Assembly: GCA_027924585.1 (NCBI GenBank)
Contig: BSBM01000059.1
Coordinates: 6,076,001 to 6,140,000 of the forward strand
Source: Larix kaempferi
Lineage: Eukaryota > Streptophyta > Pinopsida > Pinales > Pinaceae
Direction: 5' to 3'
DNA: 64,000 nucleotides
Under the pieces are notes generated by a model. It saw only the letters and a program-made list of their open reading frames with translations. It ran no database searches and was not told where the DNA came from. A program made the position numbers and the translations under genes. This document shows, one piece after another, positions 12,601 to 27,400 of this stretch; within the stretch, counting starts at the first letter, position 1, and each line of letters starts with the position of its first letter.

Positions 12601-14426
12601 CGGCGAGTAAATGCAACTATGTAGTAAATCATAGATACTAAGTGTGGGTTGCAGGAATCTATCGTGCGGGTAGAGAACCACCGATAGCAGAGAAAGGAGG
12701 GAATCCGAAGCACAATAGAAAAAAGATAAACCCGTAGTTGTCTGACCTGAAGATGAATCCCATGAATGATAAACACCCTATAGAAATCTGCAACGCAATC
12801 TAAGCGAGTCGCTCTCTAGAAACCCTACTCTCCACTAAACTGCATGTTGGCCAGAACCTGACAATGGAAGTTGATCAGGCTCTGCAAATCCTAAGCTGAG
12901 TAGAGCCTTCACCTTGTTAATGTTTATAGCAGCATAACCAGGTTCACTAAAAGAATGGCAAAGCACAGAAACAAAATGACTGTCGAGCTCGTTTAAACCA
13001 TGATGATAAGAATAATCATCTCCCAACCATAGACAAAGCTATTTGTCTCCCCCGAGCTCAGACCTTCTAATAGAGAACGATGTACATCCGGATAGTAGTA
13101 GCGCAAACCTAAGAAAACATGGGAGAAACTTCTCAACAAGGAAGGTATTCTTCGAACACTGTATTCAGACAGTCCAAATCCTAAGCAAGCAACTAGCAAA
13201 CAAGTTGGAAGATTGACACATATGCAAAATAAAATAAAACCTTGAACTCAAAGCAATAACAAGCAGGTAATATCTGGCCACATGTTTGGATGAAGTGTTC
13301 CCACGTGTCCTAGAGGTAGTTATCATCCCACAGGAGGCTTGCAACGCAGTCCAGCGAGTAAATGCAACTATGTAGTAAATCATAGATACTAAGTGTGGGT
13401 TGCAGGAATCTATCGTGCAGGTAGAGGACCACCGAGAGAAGAGAAAATGGAGGGAATCCGAATCACAATAGAAAAAAGGTAAACTCGTAGTTGTCTGACC
13501 TGAAGATGAATCCCATGAATGATAAACAACCTGTAGAAATCCGCAACGCAATCTAATCGAGGCGCTCTCTAGAAACCCTACTCTCCTCTAAACTGCATGT
13601 TGAGCAGAACCTAACAATGGAATTTGATCAGGCTCTCTAATGCTTAAGCTGAGTTGAGCCTTGACCTTGTTAATGTTTATAGCAGCATAACCAAGATCAC
13701 TAAAAGAATGGCAAAGCACAGAACCAAAATGACTCTCGACCTCCTTTAAACCATGATGATAAGAACAATCAACTCCCAACCATAGACAAAGCTATTTGTC
13801 TCCCCCGAGCTCAGACCTTCTAATAGATAACGATGTACATCCGGATAGTAGTAGCACAAAACCAGGAAAACAAGGGAGAAACTTATCCAATAGTGGAGAA
13901 CCCCAAAAAATGAATCTCTTCACTGAAGTAGCGAACCTCTCTCAGCTAGAGGGAACTTGCTTGAGTGAATGACCAAATGAGTGGTCGACCTCTCTATTTA
14001 CACACAACAAAGGGTGACTTTTTTCCTGACTGGGCCAACCTAACTTTCCCTAACTGCGTCGACTTGACTGGGGCATTTCTGCCCATTTTTGGGGACAAAT
14101 TGCCCACTGTTTTGGGGGAGTTTACCCACTGGGCCGACTTGTCTTGGGCTTTACATTGATACTTTCAAGTGTTTTACATGAATCAAATACATTGATATCC
14201 TGTCCCATAGGAGGTACAATAACAAGATGAAATAACAATAACAATAACTTCTGAGTTGCACTAATTCCAACACTGCCTCTCAACAAGGAAGGTATTCTTC
14301 GAACACTGCATTCTAATCTTATTCTTTCTTTGGTCGACCTATGAGGTGATGCCCCATGCAGCTACTACCCCAACACTCCCTCTTGCCCAAGGTGGTATCA
14401 TCAGCATTATCATACTGAAACACATC
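9616..14426. repeat. Array unit 3
   Basis: Full-length copy with the same module order. The opening motif has TCC instead of TCG at 9616-9618, and small indels occur near 10435 and 12690. Confidence 0.93.
11665..11672 (-). promoter_or_regulatory. TATA box of alpha LTR, unit 3
   Basis: Intact TATAAATA on the minus strand in the same context as unit 1. Confidence 0.45.
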
Positions 14427-17400
14427 TCGATATCATATGTACATCAAAGTTATCTCTTACCTCTCTATATCAGAAGGAAGGTCTTGCAACACAATAACAG
14501 TTAGTCGAGAAGTGTCAACAAGTCAATCTTCATGCATCTGCTCAATCCAGTCCATCGGAGAACATGCACTAGCTCCACGACTCTGCACTATCCATAGGTG
14601 AGTCACACGTGCATCAGCTCAAGAACTCTGCACAGTACATCGGAGAGTCTATCATGCATCAATACAATGTGCTCAGCTCAACCCAATTCATCGGGTGCCT
14701 ACATCATCAACACTCCCTCCTAGCTAGAGAGGTAACATCGCGTCGGAACACATCTTGTTAGCATAAGAGGGTCCATTCAAACACAGGGAATAAGCACGTT
14801 CCACAAAGGAACCATCCCGCAATGGGACACACTCCACAAAGGAATAGAATAACAATTATGAATGGAGTTTATTCACCACTGCTAGTTGGCCAACCTGAAG
14901 ATGATCCCATGAATAAGAAACGCCCTGTATAAATCTGCAACACACATCAACTCCTATTTGGATGACCTGAAGATGAATCCCACGAATGACAGACATCCTG
15001 TAGAAATCCGCAACGCGATGAGACCGAGGCGCCCTCGAGAAACCATATACTCCTCCAACCTTCATGCCGGCCAAGACATGGCACTTGAAGTTGTTCAGGC
15101 AGTCGAAATCCTAAGCAAGGAACTAGCAAACAAGTTGGAAGATTGATATATATGCAAAAAAATAGATAACCTTGAACTGAAAGCAATAACAAGCAGGTAA
15201 TATCTGGCCACACGTTCGGATGAAGTGTTCCCACATGTCCTAGAGGTAGTTATCTTCCCACAGGAGGCTTGCAACGGAGTCCAGCGATTAAATTCAACTA
15301 TGTAGTAAATCATAGATACTAAGTGTGGGTTGCAGGAATCTATCGTGCAGGTACAGTACCACCGAGAGACGAGAAAAAGAAGGGAATCCAAAGCACAATA
15401 GAAAAAAGGTAAACTCGTAGTTGTCTGACCTGAAGATGAATCCCATGAATGATAAACACCCTGTAGAAATGCGCAACGCAATCTAATCCAGGCGCTCTCT
15501 AGAAACCCTACTCTCCTCTAAACTACATGTTGGGAAGAACCTGACAATGGAAGTTGATCAGGCTCTCCAAACCAAAAGCTGAGTTGAGCCTTGACCTTGT
15601 TAATGTTTACAGCAGCATAACCAGGATCACTAAAAGAATGGCAAAGCTCAGAAACAAAATCTGGTGAGGAGGTAACCTCTCAAGAGTATCAAAAGGGCTG
15701 GTTGCTCTTCTATGCACACCTTGAAGAACACTAGAATGGAAGGTATGGCCTGAGGGACTGTGTATTAGTGAAGGGAATACTTCCTCGTGCCAAATGTGTA
15801 GGTATTGTGGGGACCAAGCTAGGTAGATCTTGCAGAGGGTGCCCATATCTCTATGGATGATCCCACTAGCTTAGCAATTCTTCCTTCCATTGCCTAACAG
15901 CCTGATATACCCAACTGTAGCTTGGCTTGGCTGATTTGTTGTATCTTTGGGTTATGTGTGAGTCTGTTGTTCCCTGATTCCTTGTAGAGATCATGCCCAG
16001 CTCGGGGGTGGCAGTGTGTTGAGATATTGATGATCACAACTGCCCTATGGTTGGGTGGAACGTTGCTGTTGCATAGCCAGTTGCTTGGGACTACTTTGTT
16101 ATAAGATAAGTATTCTCTTGTGTTAACTTTGCAATTATTTATTTGATGAATATTCTGAATGTATGATGGATGTGTAATTGAAATTACTTCCGTTGTGTTT
16201 TTTAATAATTATACATTTCCATATGTCTTTTTATATTATGTGAATGCTTATTTAAAAGTTCATGGGGCTAGATGCCTAGCTTTAGCACCACGTTCTCTCT
16301 ATCATGCTGGTATGATGGGAGGGGACATTACATAGCGCAAACCCAAGAAAACAAGGGAGAAACTTCTCCAATAGTAGAGAACGCAAAAAAACTAGTCTCT
16401 TAACTGAAGTAGCAACCTCTCTTGGCTAGACCGAACTTGCTTGAGTGAATGAACAAAAGAGACGTCAAGCTCTCTATTTATACACATCAAAGGGTGACAT
16501 TTTCCCTGACTGGGCCGACTTAACGTTCCCTAACTGCGCCGAGTTGACTAGGGCAGTTCTGCGCATTGTTTGGGACAAATTGCCCAATCTTTTGGGGCAG
16601 TTTACCCGCTGGGCCGACTTGTTTTGGGGGAATACAAAAAATTACGTTTACTAAATCTTTTCTTTGTGATTTCACCCGTAGTTTTACATTGATTCTTTCA
16701 AGTGTTTTACATGATCAAATACATTAACATCTTGTCCCAAAGGAGGTACAATAAAAAGATGAAATAAAATAGAAATAACATTTGAAGTTGCACTATTTCC
16801 AACACTTCCGCTCAACAAGGAAGGTATTCTTCGAACACTGTATTCTAATCTTATTCTTTCTTTGGTCGAAATATGAGGTGATGCCCCATGCAACTACGAA
16901 CCCAACACTCCCTCTTGGCCATGGAGGTATCATCAGCATTATCATACTGAAACACATCTCGATATCATATGTACATCACAGTTATCTCTAACCTTTCTAT
17001 ATCATAAGGAAGGTCTTAAAACAAAATCACAGTTAGTAGAGAAGTGTCAACAAATCAATCTTCATGCATCTGCTCAATCCAGTCTATCGGAGAACATGAA
17101 GATGAATCCCACGAATGACAAGCATCCTTTAGAAATCCGCAACGCGATGAGACCGAGGCGCCCTCGAGAAACCATATACACCTCCAACCTTCATGCTGGC
17201 CGAGACATGGCACTGGAAGTTGTTCAAGCAGTCCAAATCCTAAGCAAGCAACTAGCAACCAAGTTGGTAGATTGATACATATGCAAAATAAAATCAAACC
17301 TTGAACTGAAAGCAATAACAAGCACGTAATATCTGGCCACACGTTTGGATGAAGTGTTCCCACATGTCCTAGAGGTAGTTATCTTCCCACAAGAGGCTTG

Positions 17401-18596
17401 CAACAAAGTCCAGCGAGTAAATGCAACTATGTACTAAATCATAGATACTAAGTGTGGGTTGCAGGAATCTATCGTGCGGGTAGAGAACCACCGATAGCAG
17501 AGAAAAAGGAGGGAATCCGAACCACAATAGAAAAAATATAAACCCGTAGTTGTCTGACCTGAAGATGAATCCCATGAATGATAAACACCCCATAGAAATC
17601 TGCAACGCAATCTAAGCGAGTCGCTCTCTAGAAACCCTACTCTCCACTAAACTGCATGTTGGCCAGAACCCTACAATGGAAGTTGATCAGGCTCTGCAAA
17701 TCCTAAGCTGAGTAGAGCCTTGACCTTATTAATGTTTATAGCAGCATAACCAGGTTCACTAAAAGAATGGCAAAGCACAGAAACAAAATGACTGTCGAGC
17801 TCGTTTAAACCATGATGATAAGAATAATCATCTCCCAACCATGGACAAAGCTATTTGTCTCCCCCAAGCTCAGACCTTCTAATAGAGAACGATGTACATC
17901 CGGATAGTAGTAGCGCAAACCTAAGAAAACATGGGAGAAACTTCTCAACAAGGAAGGTATTCTTCGAACACTGTATTCAGACAGTTCAAATCCTAAGCAA
18001 GCAACTAGCAAACAAGTTGGAAGATTGACACATATGCAAAATAAAATAAAACCTTGAACTCAAAGCAATAACAAGCAGGTAATATCTGGCCACATGTTTG
18101 GATGAAGTGTTCCCACATGTCCTAGAGGTAGTTATCATCCCACAGGAGGCTTGCAACGCAGTCCAGCGAGTAAATGCAACTATGTAGTAAATCATAGATA
18201 CTAAGTGTGGGTTGCAGGAATCTATCGTGCAGGTAGAGGACCACCGAGAGAAGAGAAAATGGAGGGAATCCGAATCACAATAGAAAAAAGGTAAACTCGT
18301 AGTTGTCTGACCTGAAGATGAATCCCATGAATGATAAACAACCTGTAGAAATCCGCAACGCAATCTAATCGAGGCGCTCTCTAGAAACCCTACTCTCCTC
18401 TAAATTGCATGTTGAGCAGAACCTAACAATGGAATTTGATCAGGCTCTCTAAACAAGGAAGGTATTCTTCGAACACTGCATTCTAATCTTATTCTTTCTT
18501 TGGTCAACCTATGAGGTGATGCCCCATGCAGCTACTACCCCAACACTCCCTCTTGCCCAAGGTGGTATCATCAGCATTATCATACTAAAACACATC
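14427..18596. repeat. Array unit 4, lacking the gamma LTR segment
   Basis: The unit is about 640 bp short. At 18446-18455 the gamma leader (GGCTCTCTAA) runs directly into ACAAGGAAGG. In other units these points are separated by the remaining leader and the whole gamma LTR-like segment (compare 4021-4664 in unit 1). All other modules are present. Confidence 0.93.
16475..16482 (-). promoter_or_regulatory. TATA box of alpha LTR, unit 4
   Basis: Intact TATAAATA on the minus strand in the same context as unit 1. Confidence 0.45.
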
Positions 18597-21500
18597 TCGA
18601 TATCATATGTACATCAAAGTTATCTCTAACTTCTCTATATCATAAGGAAGGTCTTGCAACACAATCACAGTTAGTCGAGAAGTGTCAACAAGTCAATTTT
18701 CATGCATCTGCTCAATCCAGTCCATCGGAGAACATGCACTAGCTCCACGACTCTGCACTATCCATAGGTGAGTCACACGTGCATCAGCTCAAGAACTCTG
18801 CACAGTACATCGGAGAGTCTATCATGCATCAATACAATGTGCTCAGCTCAACCCAATTCATCGGGTGCCTACATCATCAACACTCCCTCCTAGCTAGAGA
18901 GGTAACATCGCGTCGGAACACATCTTGTTATCATAAGAGGGTCCATTCAAACACAGGGAATAAGCACGTTCCACAAAGGAACCATCCCGCAATGGGACAC
19001 ACTCCACAAAGGAATAGAATAACAATTATGAATGGAGTTTATTCACCACTGCTAGTTGGCCAACCTAAAGATGAACCCATGAATAACAAACGCCCTGTAT
19101 AAATCTACAACACACATCAACTCCTATTTGGATGACCTGAAGATGAATCCCACGAATGACAGACATCCTGTAGAAATCTGCAACGCGATGAGACCGAGGC
19201 GCCCTCGAGAAACCATATACTCCTCCAACCTTCATGCCGGCCAAGACATGGCACTTGAAGTTGTTCAGGCAGTCGAAATCCTAAGCAAGGAACTAGCAAA
19301 CAAGTTGGAAGATTGATATATATGCAAAAAAAATATATAACCTTGAACTGAAAGCAATAACAAGCAGGTAATATCTGGCCACACGTTCGGATGAAGTGTT
19401 CCCACATGTCCTAGAGGTAGTTATCTTCCCACAGGAGGCTTGCAACGGAGTCCAGCGATTAAATTCAACTATGTAGTAAATCATAGATACTAAGTGTGGG
19501 TTGCAGGAATCTATCGTGCAGGTACAGTACCACCGAGAGACGAGAAAAAGAAGGGAATCCGAAGCACAATAGAAAAAAGGTAAACTCGTAGTTGTCTGAC
19601 CTGAAGATGAATCCCATGAATGATAAACACCCTGTAGAAATGCGCAACGCAATCTAATCCAGGCGCTCTCTAGAAACCCTACTCTCCTCTAAACTGCATG
19701 TTGGGCAGAACCTGACAATGGAAGTTGATCAGGCTCTCCAAATCCTAAGCTGAGTTGAGCCTTGACCTTGTTAATGTTTACAGCAGCATAACCAGGATCA
19801 CTAAAAGAATGGCAAAGCTCAGAGACAAAATCTAGTGAGGAGGTAACCTCTCAAGAGTATCAAAAGGGCTGGTTGCTCTTCTATGCACACCTTGAAGAAC
19901 ACTAGAATGGAAGGTATGGCCTGAGGGACTGTGTATTAGTGAAGGGAATACTTCCTTGTGGCAAATGTGTAGGTATTGTGGGGACCAAGCTAGGTAGATC
20001 TTGCAGAGGGTGCCCATATCTCTATGGATGATCCCACTAGCTTAGCAATTCTTCCTTCCATTGCCTAACAGCCTGATATACCCAACTGTAGCTTGGCTTG
20101 GCTGATTTGGTGTATCTTTGGGCTATGTGTGAGTCTGTTGTTCCCTGATTCCTTGTAGAGTTCATGCCCAGCTCGGGGGTGGCAGTGTGTTGAGATATTG
20201 ATGATCACAACTGGCCTATGGTTGGGTGGAACGTTGCAGTTGCATAGCCAGTTGCTTGGGACTACTTTGTTATAAGATAAGTATTCTCTTGTGTTAACTT
20301 TGCAATTATTTATTTGATGAATATTCTGAATGTATGATGGATGTGTAATTGAAATTACTTCCGTTGTGTTTTTTAATAATTATACATTTCCATATGTCTT
20401 TTTATATTATGTGAATGCTTATTTAAAAGTTCATGGGGCTAGATGCCTAGCTTTAGCATCACGTTCTCTCTATCATGCTGGTATGATGGGAGGGGACATT
20501 ACATAGCGCAAACCCAAGAAAACAAGGGAGAAACTTCTCCAATAGTAGAGAACACAAAAAAACTAGTCTCTTAACTGAAGTAGCAACCTCTCTTTGGCTA
20601 TACCGAACTTGCTTGAGTGAATGAACAAAAGAGAGGTCGAGCTATCTATTTATACACATCAAAGGGTGACATTTTCCCTGACTGGGCCGACTTAACGTTC
20701 CCTAACTGCGCCGAGTTGACTAGGGCAGTTCTGCCCATTGTTTGGGACAAATTGCCCAATCTTTTGGGGCAGTTTACCCGCTGGGCCGACTTGTTTTGGG
20801 GGAATACAAAAAATTACGTTTACTAAATCTTTTCTTTGTGATTTCACCCGTAGGTTTACATTGATTCTTTCAAGTGTTTTACATTATCAAATACATTGAC
20901 ATCTTGTCCCATAGGAGGTACAATAAAAAGATGAAATAAAATAGAAATAACATCTGAAGTTGCACTATTTCCAACACTTCTGCTCAACAAGGAAAGTATT
21001 CTTCGAACACTGTATTCTATTCTTATTCTTTCTTTGGTCGACATATGAGGTGATGCCCCATGCAGCTACGAACCCAACACTCCCTCTTGGCCATGGAGGT
21101 ATCATCAGCATTATCATACTGAAACACATCTCGATATCATATGTACATCACAGTTATCTCTAACCTCTCTATATCATAAGGAAGGTCTTAAAACACAATC
21201 ACAGTTAGTAGAGAAGTGTCAACAAATCAATCTTCATGCATCTGCTCAATCCAGTCTATCGGAGAACATGAAGATGAATCCCACGAATGACAAGCATCCT
21301 GTAGAAATCCGCAACGCGATGAGACCGAGGCGCCCTCGAGAAACCATATACACCTCCAACCTTCATGCTGGCCGAGACATGGCACTGGAAGTTGTTCAAG
21401 CAGTCCAAATCCTAAGCAAGCAACTAGCAACCAAGTTGGTAGATTGATACATATGCAAAATAAAATAAAACCTTGAACTGAAAGCAATAACAAGCACGTA

Positions 21501-23460
21501 ATATCTGGCCACACGTTTGGATGAAGTGTTCCCACATGTCCTAGAGGTAGTTATCTTCCCACAAGAGGCTTGCAACAAAGTCCGGCGAGTAAATGCAACT
21601 ATGTAGTAAATCATAGATACTAAGTGTGGGTTGCAGGAATCTATCGTGCGGGTAGAGAACCACCGATAGCAGAGAAAAAGGAGGGAATCCGAAGCACAAT
21701 AGAAAAAAGATAAACCCGTAGTTGTCTGACCTGAAGATGAATCCCATGAATGATAAACACCCCATAGAAATCTGCAACGCAATCTAAGCGAGTCGCTCTC
21801 TAGAAACCCTACTCTCCACTAAACTGCATGTTGGCCAGAACCTGACAATGGAAGTTGATCAGGCTCTGCAAATCCTAAGCTGAGTAGAGCCTTGACCTTG
21901 TTAATGTTTATAGCAGCATAACCAGGTTCACTAAAAGAATGGCAAAGCACAGAAACAAAATGACTGTCAAGCTCGTTTAAACCATGATGATAAGAATAAT
22001 CATCTCCCAACCATAGACAAAGCTATTTGTCTCCCCCGAGCTCAGACCTTCTAATAGAGAACGATGTACATCCGGATAGTAGTAGCGCAAACCTAAGAAA
22101 ACATGGGAGAAACTTCTCAACAAGGAAGGTATTTTTCGAACACTGTATTCAGACAGTCCAAATCCTAAGCAAGCAACTAGCAAACAAGTTGGAAGATTGA
22201 CACATATGCAAAAGAAAATAAAACCTTGAACTCAAAGCAATAACAAGCAGGTAATATCTGGCCACATGTTTGGATGAAGTGTTCCCACATGTCCTAGAGG
22301 TAGTTATCATCCCACAGGAGGCTTGCAACGCAGTCCAGCGAGTAAATGCAACTATGTAGTAAATCATAGATACTAAGTGTGGGTTGCAGGAATCTATCGT
22401 GCAGGTAGAGGACCACCGAGAGAAGAGAAAATGGAGGGAATCCGAATCACAATAGAAAAAAGGTAAACTCGTAGTTGTCTGACCTGAAGATGAATCCCAT
22501 GAATGATAAACAACCTGTAGAAATCCGCAACGCAATCTAATCGAGGCGCTCTCTAGAAACCCTACTCTCCTCTAAATTGCATGTTGAGCAGAACCTAACA
22601 ATGGAATTTGATCAGGCTCTCTAATGCCTAAGCTGAGTTGAGCCTTGACCTTGTTAATGTTTATAGCAGCATAACCAGGATCACTAAAAGAATGGCAAAG
22701 CACAGAAACAAAATGACTTTCGACCTCGTTTAAACCATGATGTAAGAACAATCAACTCCCAACCATAGACAAAGCTATTTGTCTCCCCCGAGCTCAGACC
22801 TTCTAATAGATAACGATGTACATCCGGATAGTAGTAGCACAAACCCAAGAAAACAAGGGAGAAACTTCTCCAATAGTGGAGAACCCCAAAAAATGAATCT
22901 CTTCACTGAAGTAGCGAACCTCTCTCAACTAGAGGGAACTTGCTTGAGTGAATGACCAAATGAGTGGTCGAACTCTCTATTTACACACATCAAAGGGTGA
23001 CTTTTTTCCTGACTGGGGCAACCTAACTTTCCCTAAATGCGTCGACCTGACTGGGGCATTTTTGCCCATTTTTGGGGACAAATTGCCCACTATTTTGGGG
23101 GAGTTTACCCACTGGGCGGACTTGTCTTGGGGAAATACAAAAAATTACGTTTACCAAATCTTTTCTTAGTGATTTCACCCCTAGGTTTACATTGATTCTT
23201 TCAACTGTTTTACATGATCAAATCATTGACATCTTGTCCCATAGGAGGTACAATAACAAGATGAAATACAATAACAATAACTTCTGAAGATGCACTATTT
23301 CCAACACTCCCTCTCAACAAAGAAGGTATCCTTCGAACACTGTATTCTAATCTTATTCTTTCTTTGGTCGACCTATGAGGTGATGCCCCATGCAGCTACT
23401 ACTCCAACACTCCGTCTTAGTCATGGAGGTATCATCAGCATGATCATACTGAAACACATC
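18597..23460. repeat. Array unit 5, with longer gamma LTR segment
   Basis: Full-length copy, about 56 bp longer than units 1-3. The gamma LTR-like segment keeps roughly 53 bp at 23133-23185 that its counterparts in units 1-3 lack but that every alpha LTR-like segment has. Confidence 0.93.
20647..20654 (-). promoter_or_regulatory. TATA box of alpha LTR, unit 5
   Basis: Intact TATAAATA on the minus strand. The base context differs slightly (ATAGC instead of AGAGC downstream). Confidence 0.45.
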
Positions 23461-24497
23461 TCGATATCATATGTACATCACAATTATCTCTAACCTCTCT
23501 ATATCATAAGGAAGGTCTTACGACACAATCACGGTTAGTCGAGAAGTGTCAACAAATCCATCTCCATGCATCTGCTCAATCCAGTCCATGGGAGAACACA
23601 CACTAGCTCCAAGACTCTGTGCTATCCATAGGTGAGTCACACGTGCATCAGCTCAAGAACTCGGCACAGTCCATAGGAGAGTCTATCATGCATCAATACA
23701 ATTTGCTCAGCTAAACCCAGTCCATCGGGTGCCTACATCATCAACACTCCCTCTTAGCTAGAGAGGTATCATCACGTCGGAACACATCTTGTTATCATAA
23801 GAGGTTCCATTCCAACACAGGGAATAAGCACGTTCCACAAAGGAACCATCCCACAATGGGACACACTCCACAAAGGAATAGAATAACAATTATGAATGGG
23901 GTTTATTCACCACTTCTAGTTGGCCACCCTGAAGATGATCCCATGAATAACAAACACCCTGTATAAATCTACAACACACATCAACTCCTATTTGGATGAC
24001 CTGAAGATGAATCCCACGAATGACAAACATCCTGTAGTAATCCGAAACGCAATGAGACCGAGGCGCCCTGGAGAAACCATATACTCCTCTAACCTTCATG
24101 CTGGCTGAGAAATGGCACTAGAAGTTGTTCAGGCAGTCCAAATCCTAAGCAAGCAAATAGCAAAAAAAGTTGGAAGATTGATGTATATGCAAAATAAAAT
24201 AAAACCTTGAACTGAAAGCAATAACAAGCAGGTAATATCTTGCTGAAGTGTTCCCACATGTCCAAGAGGTAGTTATCTTCCCACAGGAGGCTCGCAATGC
24301 AGTCCAGCAAGTAATTGCAACTATGTAGCAAATCATAAATACTAAGTGTGGGTTGCAGGAATCTATCGTGCAGGTATAGGACCACCGAGAGCAGAGGAAA
24401 ATGAGGGAATCCGAAGCACAATAGAAAAAAGGTAAACTCGTAGTTGTCTGACCCGAAGATGAATCCGATGAATGATAAAGACCCTAAAGAAATCACC
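23461..24497. repeat. Diverged partial array unit 6
   Basis: Segments P and Q of the repeat continue here with clearly more substitutions than units 1-5 show among themselves. A short deletion lies near 24240. Homology stops at about 24497, inside the motif that follows ATGAATGATAAA, and unrelated sequence begins. This is the degenerate right edge of the array. Confidence 0.9.
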
Positions 24498-27400
24498 ACC
24501 AAACTATAGATCCAACTAGGGGTGGATGCTATAGAGGTGGGTTTTCAAAATCTTCTCAAAATCAAGGCTAGATCTAAGTAGATCTAAGAAAAACCAAAAA
24601 TAAGGGTTTTGATCAATTAGGGTTTTTGTGATCTAGAAATTATGGATGATTCAAGGAAGAAGAAGATCATACCTCTTGGAACATACCTGGATGAAGAGAT
24701 GAATGCTAGTTGAGACGAGGATTACTTTGCCAAAGATCAAATGGAAAATTGTTGAATCCCTCTTGCCAAATCGATTTTCCCAAGCCACATGTGATTCCCT
24801 CTAACCTGTCAAAACCAAGGAGCAAAGCATCAATCAGTTTAACATGTTGAAGGTAGATACAAGTAAGAGAGAGAGAGAAACATAGAATAGTTGACACAAA
24901 GACAAAACTACTCCCTGTCAAACCAAAACGACTTCTTCCAAGCTTGAAGGGCAAGCCTCCCCACCAATTCGCACTTGTCCAAAATCGTCCTCTTAACCTG
25001 TAAATAAGATATGGCAAATATGCAAGATAGCTACAATAGATCCTCCAGTGCAATGGACAAAAGCATTTACAATCGAAACAACCAACATCCACTCCAATCC
25101 AAGCATGTACTCCAAAAGATAGAAATTTTATTCCAAGAGCCAAGAGCCAAAAATCTCTAGATGAATTTTACAATGAGAGGCTCCCTCCTTAAGTAGGATG
25201 GGGAGAGAGTACAATCCTAACCACTTTTTACATGAGTGGCTAAGATTAAAAGATCATAAGATCTAATCAACGGCTAACAATAAATCATAACAATATATCA
25301 CATGGATCACCCAACATAATGATAGCGCCCCCACTAAATGGTACAAAAGGGGGTGATGTCATCCACTAGAGAAGTATAGGTGCCAAAATCCACCTCATGA
25401 TGACTAGGACATGACAACATAAGCACATGGTGGGGCTAGGAGGCATCAATCCTTACTAGCTCATCCCCAAGCCACAATAAAATAATAAAATATGTCCGAG
25501 ATAATATAAATGACCAAAACTGTCCTCCGAATCCATGACAGTCAAACAGTAAATGACCTCCTGTGATCAATGTGGGCATACCCACATGGTGAAAACTGAC
25601 TGGAAGATAGTGATGCCACCCTGGAAGACCTTTGTGAAGACCAAATGCCAAAAACTTGCCTCAATTGCCCAAATCGATTTCCTCAGTGACCACTTTATCC
25701 CATTTTTTAACTGCCTTGGTAACTATGAAAGTGCCAAAACTGCCTCCTAGGGCACCTGCGCTGTCCATCTGAGCCCACCAGGCTCTCCAGAAGGGGGGGT
25801 AAATGGTAAAAACAAGTGGCTGGACCACCCCCTCCATCATCAGCGCCCTAGGTGAACTGGCCACTCATGGCCCCTGCTGCTCAAGCTGGGAAATCAGCCC
25901 CAAATCTGGTCAACAAGTGTAAAACTGCATCAATCACTGTCAGAAGTGCCCAGAAATGAAAGATAAGTGTCTCATTGGATCCAGAAGACCCAAATCCACT
26001 AGAAATGTGTACTCATACACCATGGGTTGCCCTAATGGGCCAGCTGTAGGGTCCACCATATATGGACAATGTATAATCTGCTGATCTGAAGTAGTAATAA
26101 AACCTACTGAACTGGATCAGTCATCATCTGCATCATATGTCCATCATATGATATCATCATCAAGCATGTGAGACCATCAATCATCATCAATAGGCATCTA
26201 CACATGGCCCACATCATCACAGATCCCCATAATATATAACCAAGGATAAATCACATCAGTAGACTAAGACATGCTTCTCTAATCATTTTCACGGCTAAGC
26301 TCAAAGTATAAATTCCATTCAATGGCATTAATCAAGTTAGCACATTCCTTGGTTATTAAAAAAAATACTCGCACAATAGTTCAAATGACAAACTCACCCA
26401 TTGGACATGGTCAAACTGCTAGTGAAGGATGAAGGCTAGAAACAAGGTTGGGCCAAGGGGTTGACTTGTCTAACCTAACTCAAAAATACTTTGGACTGGG
26501 AGAAGGGGGAAGCTACAAACTCTGTGCTGGACAAAATAACACGGGGAATGGCTGTGCCTCACAAATCGATAAGTTGTTCAGAGAGTGCGTATTCAACTTA
26601 GGCATCATGTCTACACCAAGTTGATCCAGGTTCATTAGGATCATTCAATTTTATTCCATGGCCTTTTTGGCCTACATAACCCTTCGGATTTCAGATGTGC
26701 TGAGAAGCACAACTAGTTGCAGCTTGCATCCAGGGCATGTTTTTCAAATATTTATAAGGTCAGCAATTGTTTAGATATAGCTTTTAAGAATCATTGCTTT
26801 TTGGACCTTTCTTATACTCTTCGAGGAGTATTTTTAGCTGTTCATCGCTCTTGCCCTTTTTTTTGTTTCCATGGGCGAATTTATAAGTTTCCATAGGTAG
26901 AACATGAGCTTTCAGTTTTAGCCAACAACATCTCAAGTGACTAAGGGGAGTTCGAGCCAATGCCAAACATCGGGACAACCGACCAGAATGATTTAGGCCT
27001 ACAATCCAACTCACCAAAGGCAAGTTTTGTCACCAACTTAGAGCCGAGACACTGAATATACAGGGATGCGGTCCAAACACAGAGGTAGAAAAATGGGGAA
27101 GTCCTCGGTATCAGAAAGTCAAATGAGACAAGTCAAGGTTTAAAGTCAAATAGGAAGGTCATGTATGGATGGAGTCAAGTGAATATGGAGCCTACACTAG
27201 CAGACAACTGGTGTCAGGAGACACCATATCTATGCAAGGTGGAAAACCAGTGGGTTTTGTGAAATGACCTAAATGTGCAAGCAATTGTCCATTTTATGAT
27301 TTATAGTTCATTTTAAACAGTTTGCCACATTAGGAATAATATACCAAGCACATGCTATGATCATGACTAAATCAACAAGATAATAATCCACAGTCAGTGA

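Larger units (their letters stand above)
1..24497. repeat. 4.8 kb higher-order tandem repeat array
   Basis: The same sequence recurs with starts at 1, 4808, 9616, 14427, 18597 and 23461. Unit lengths are 4807, 4808, 4811, 4170 and 4864, followed by a partial unit. The first five units differ from one another by scattered substitutions and a few indels; the sixth is clearly more diverged. Each unit contains three related but diverged modules, so this is a higher-order repeat rather than a simple satellite. Open frames of 60-140 codons occur on both strands of every unit, but none matches a protein I recognise, and their recurrence follows from copying. On the minus strand the layout resembles non-coding LTR-retroelement parts. 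The array runs off the left edge of the window, so its full size is unknown. Confidence 0.95.

Noticed and set aside
24706-25143. Minus-strand 145-codon frame
   Set aside because: No recognisable family. The composition is that of translated non-coding DNA, and a GA microsatellite lies inside it.
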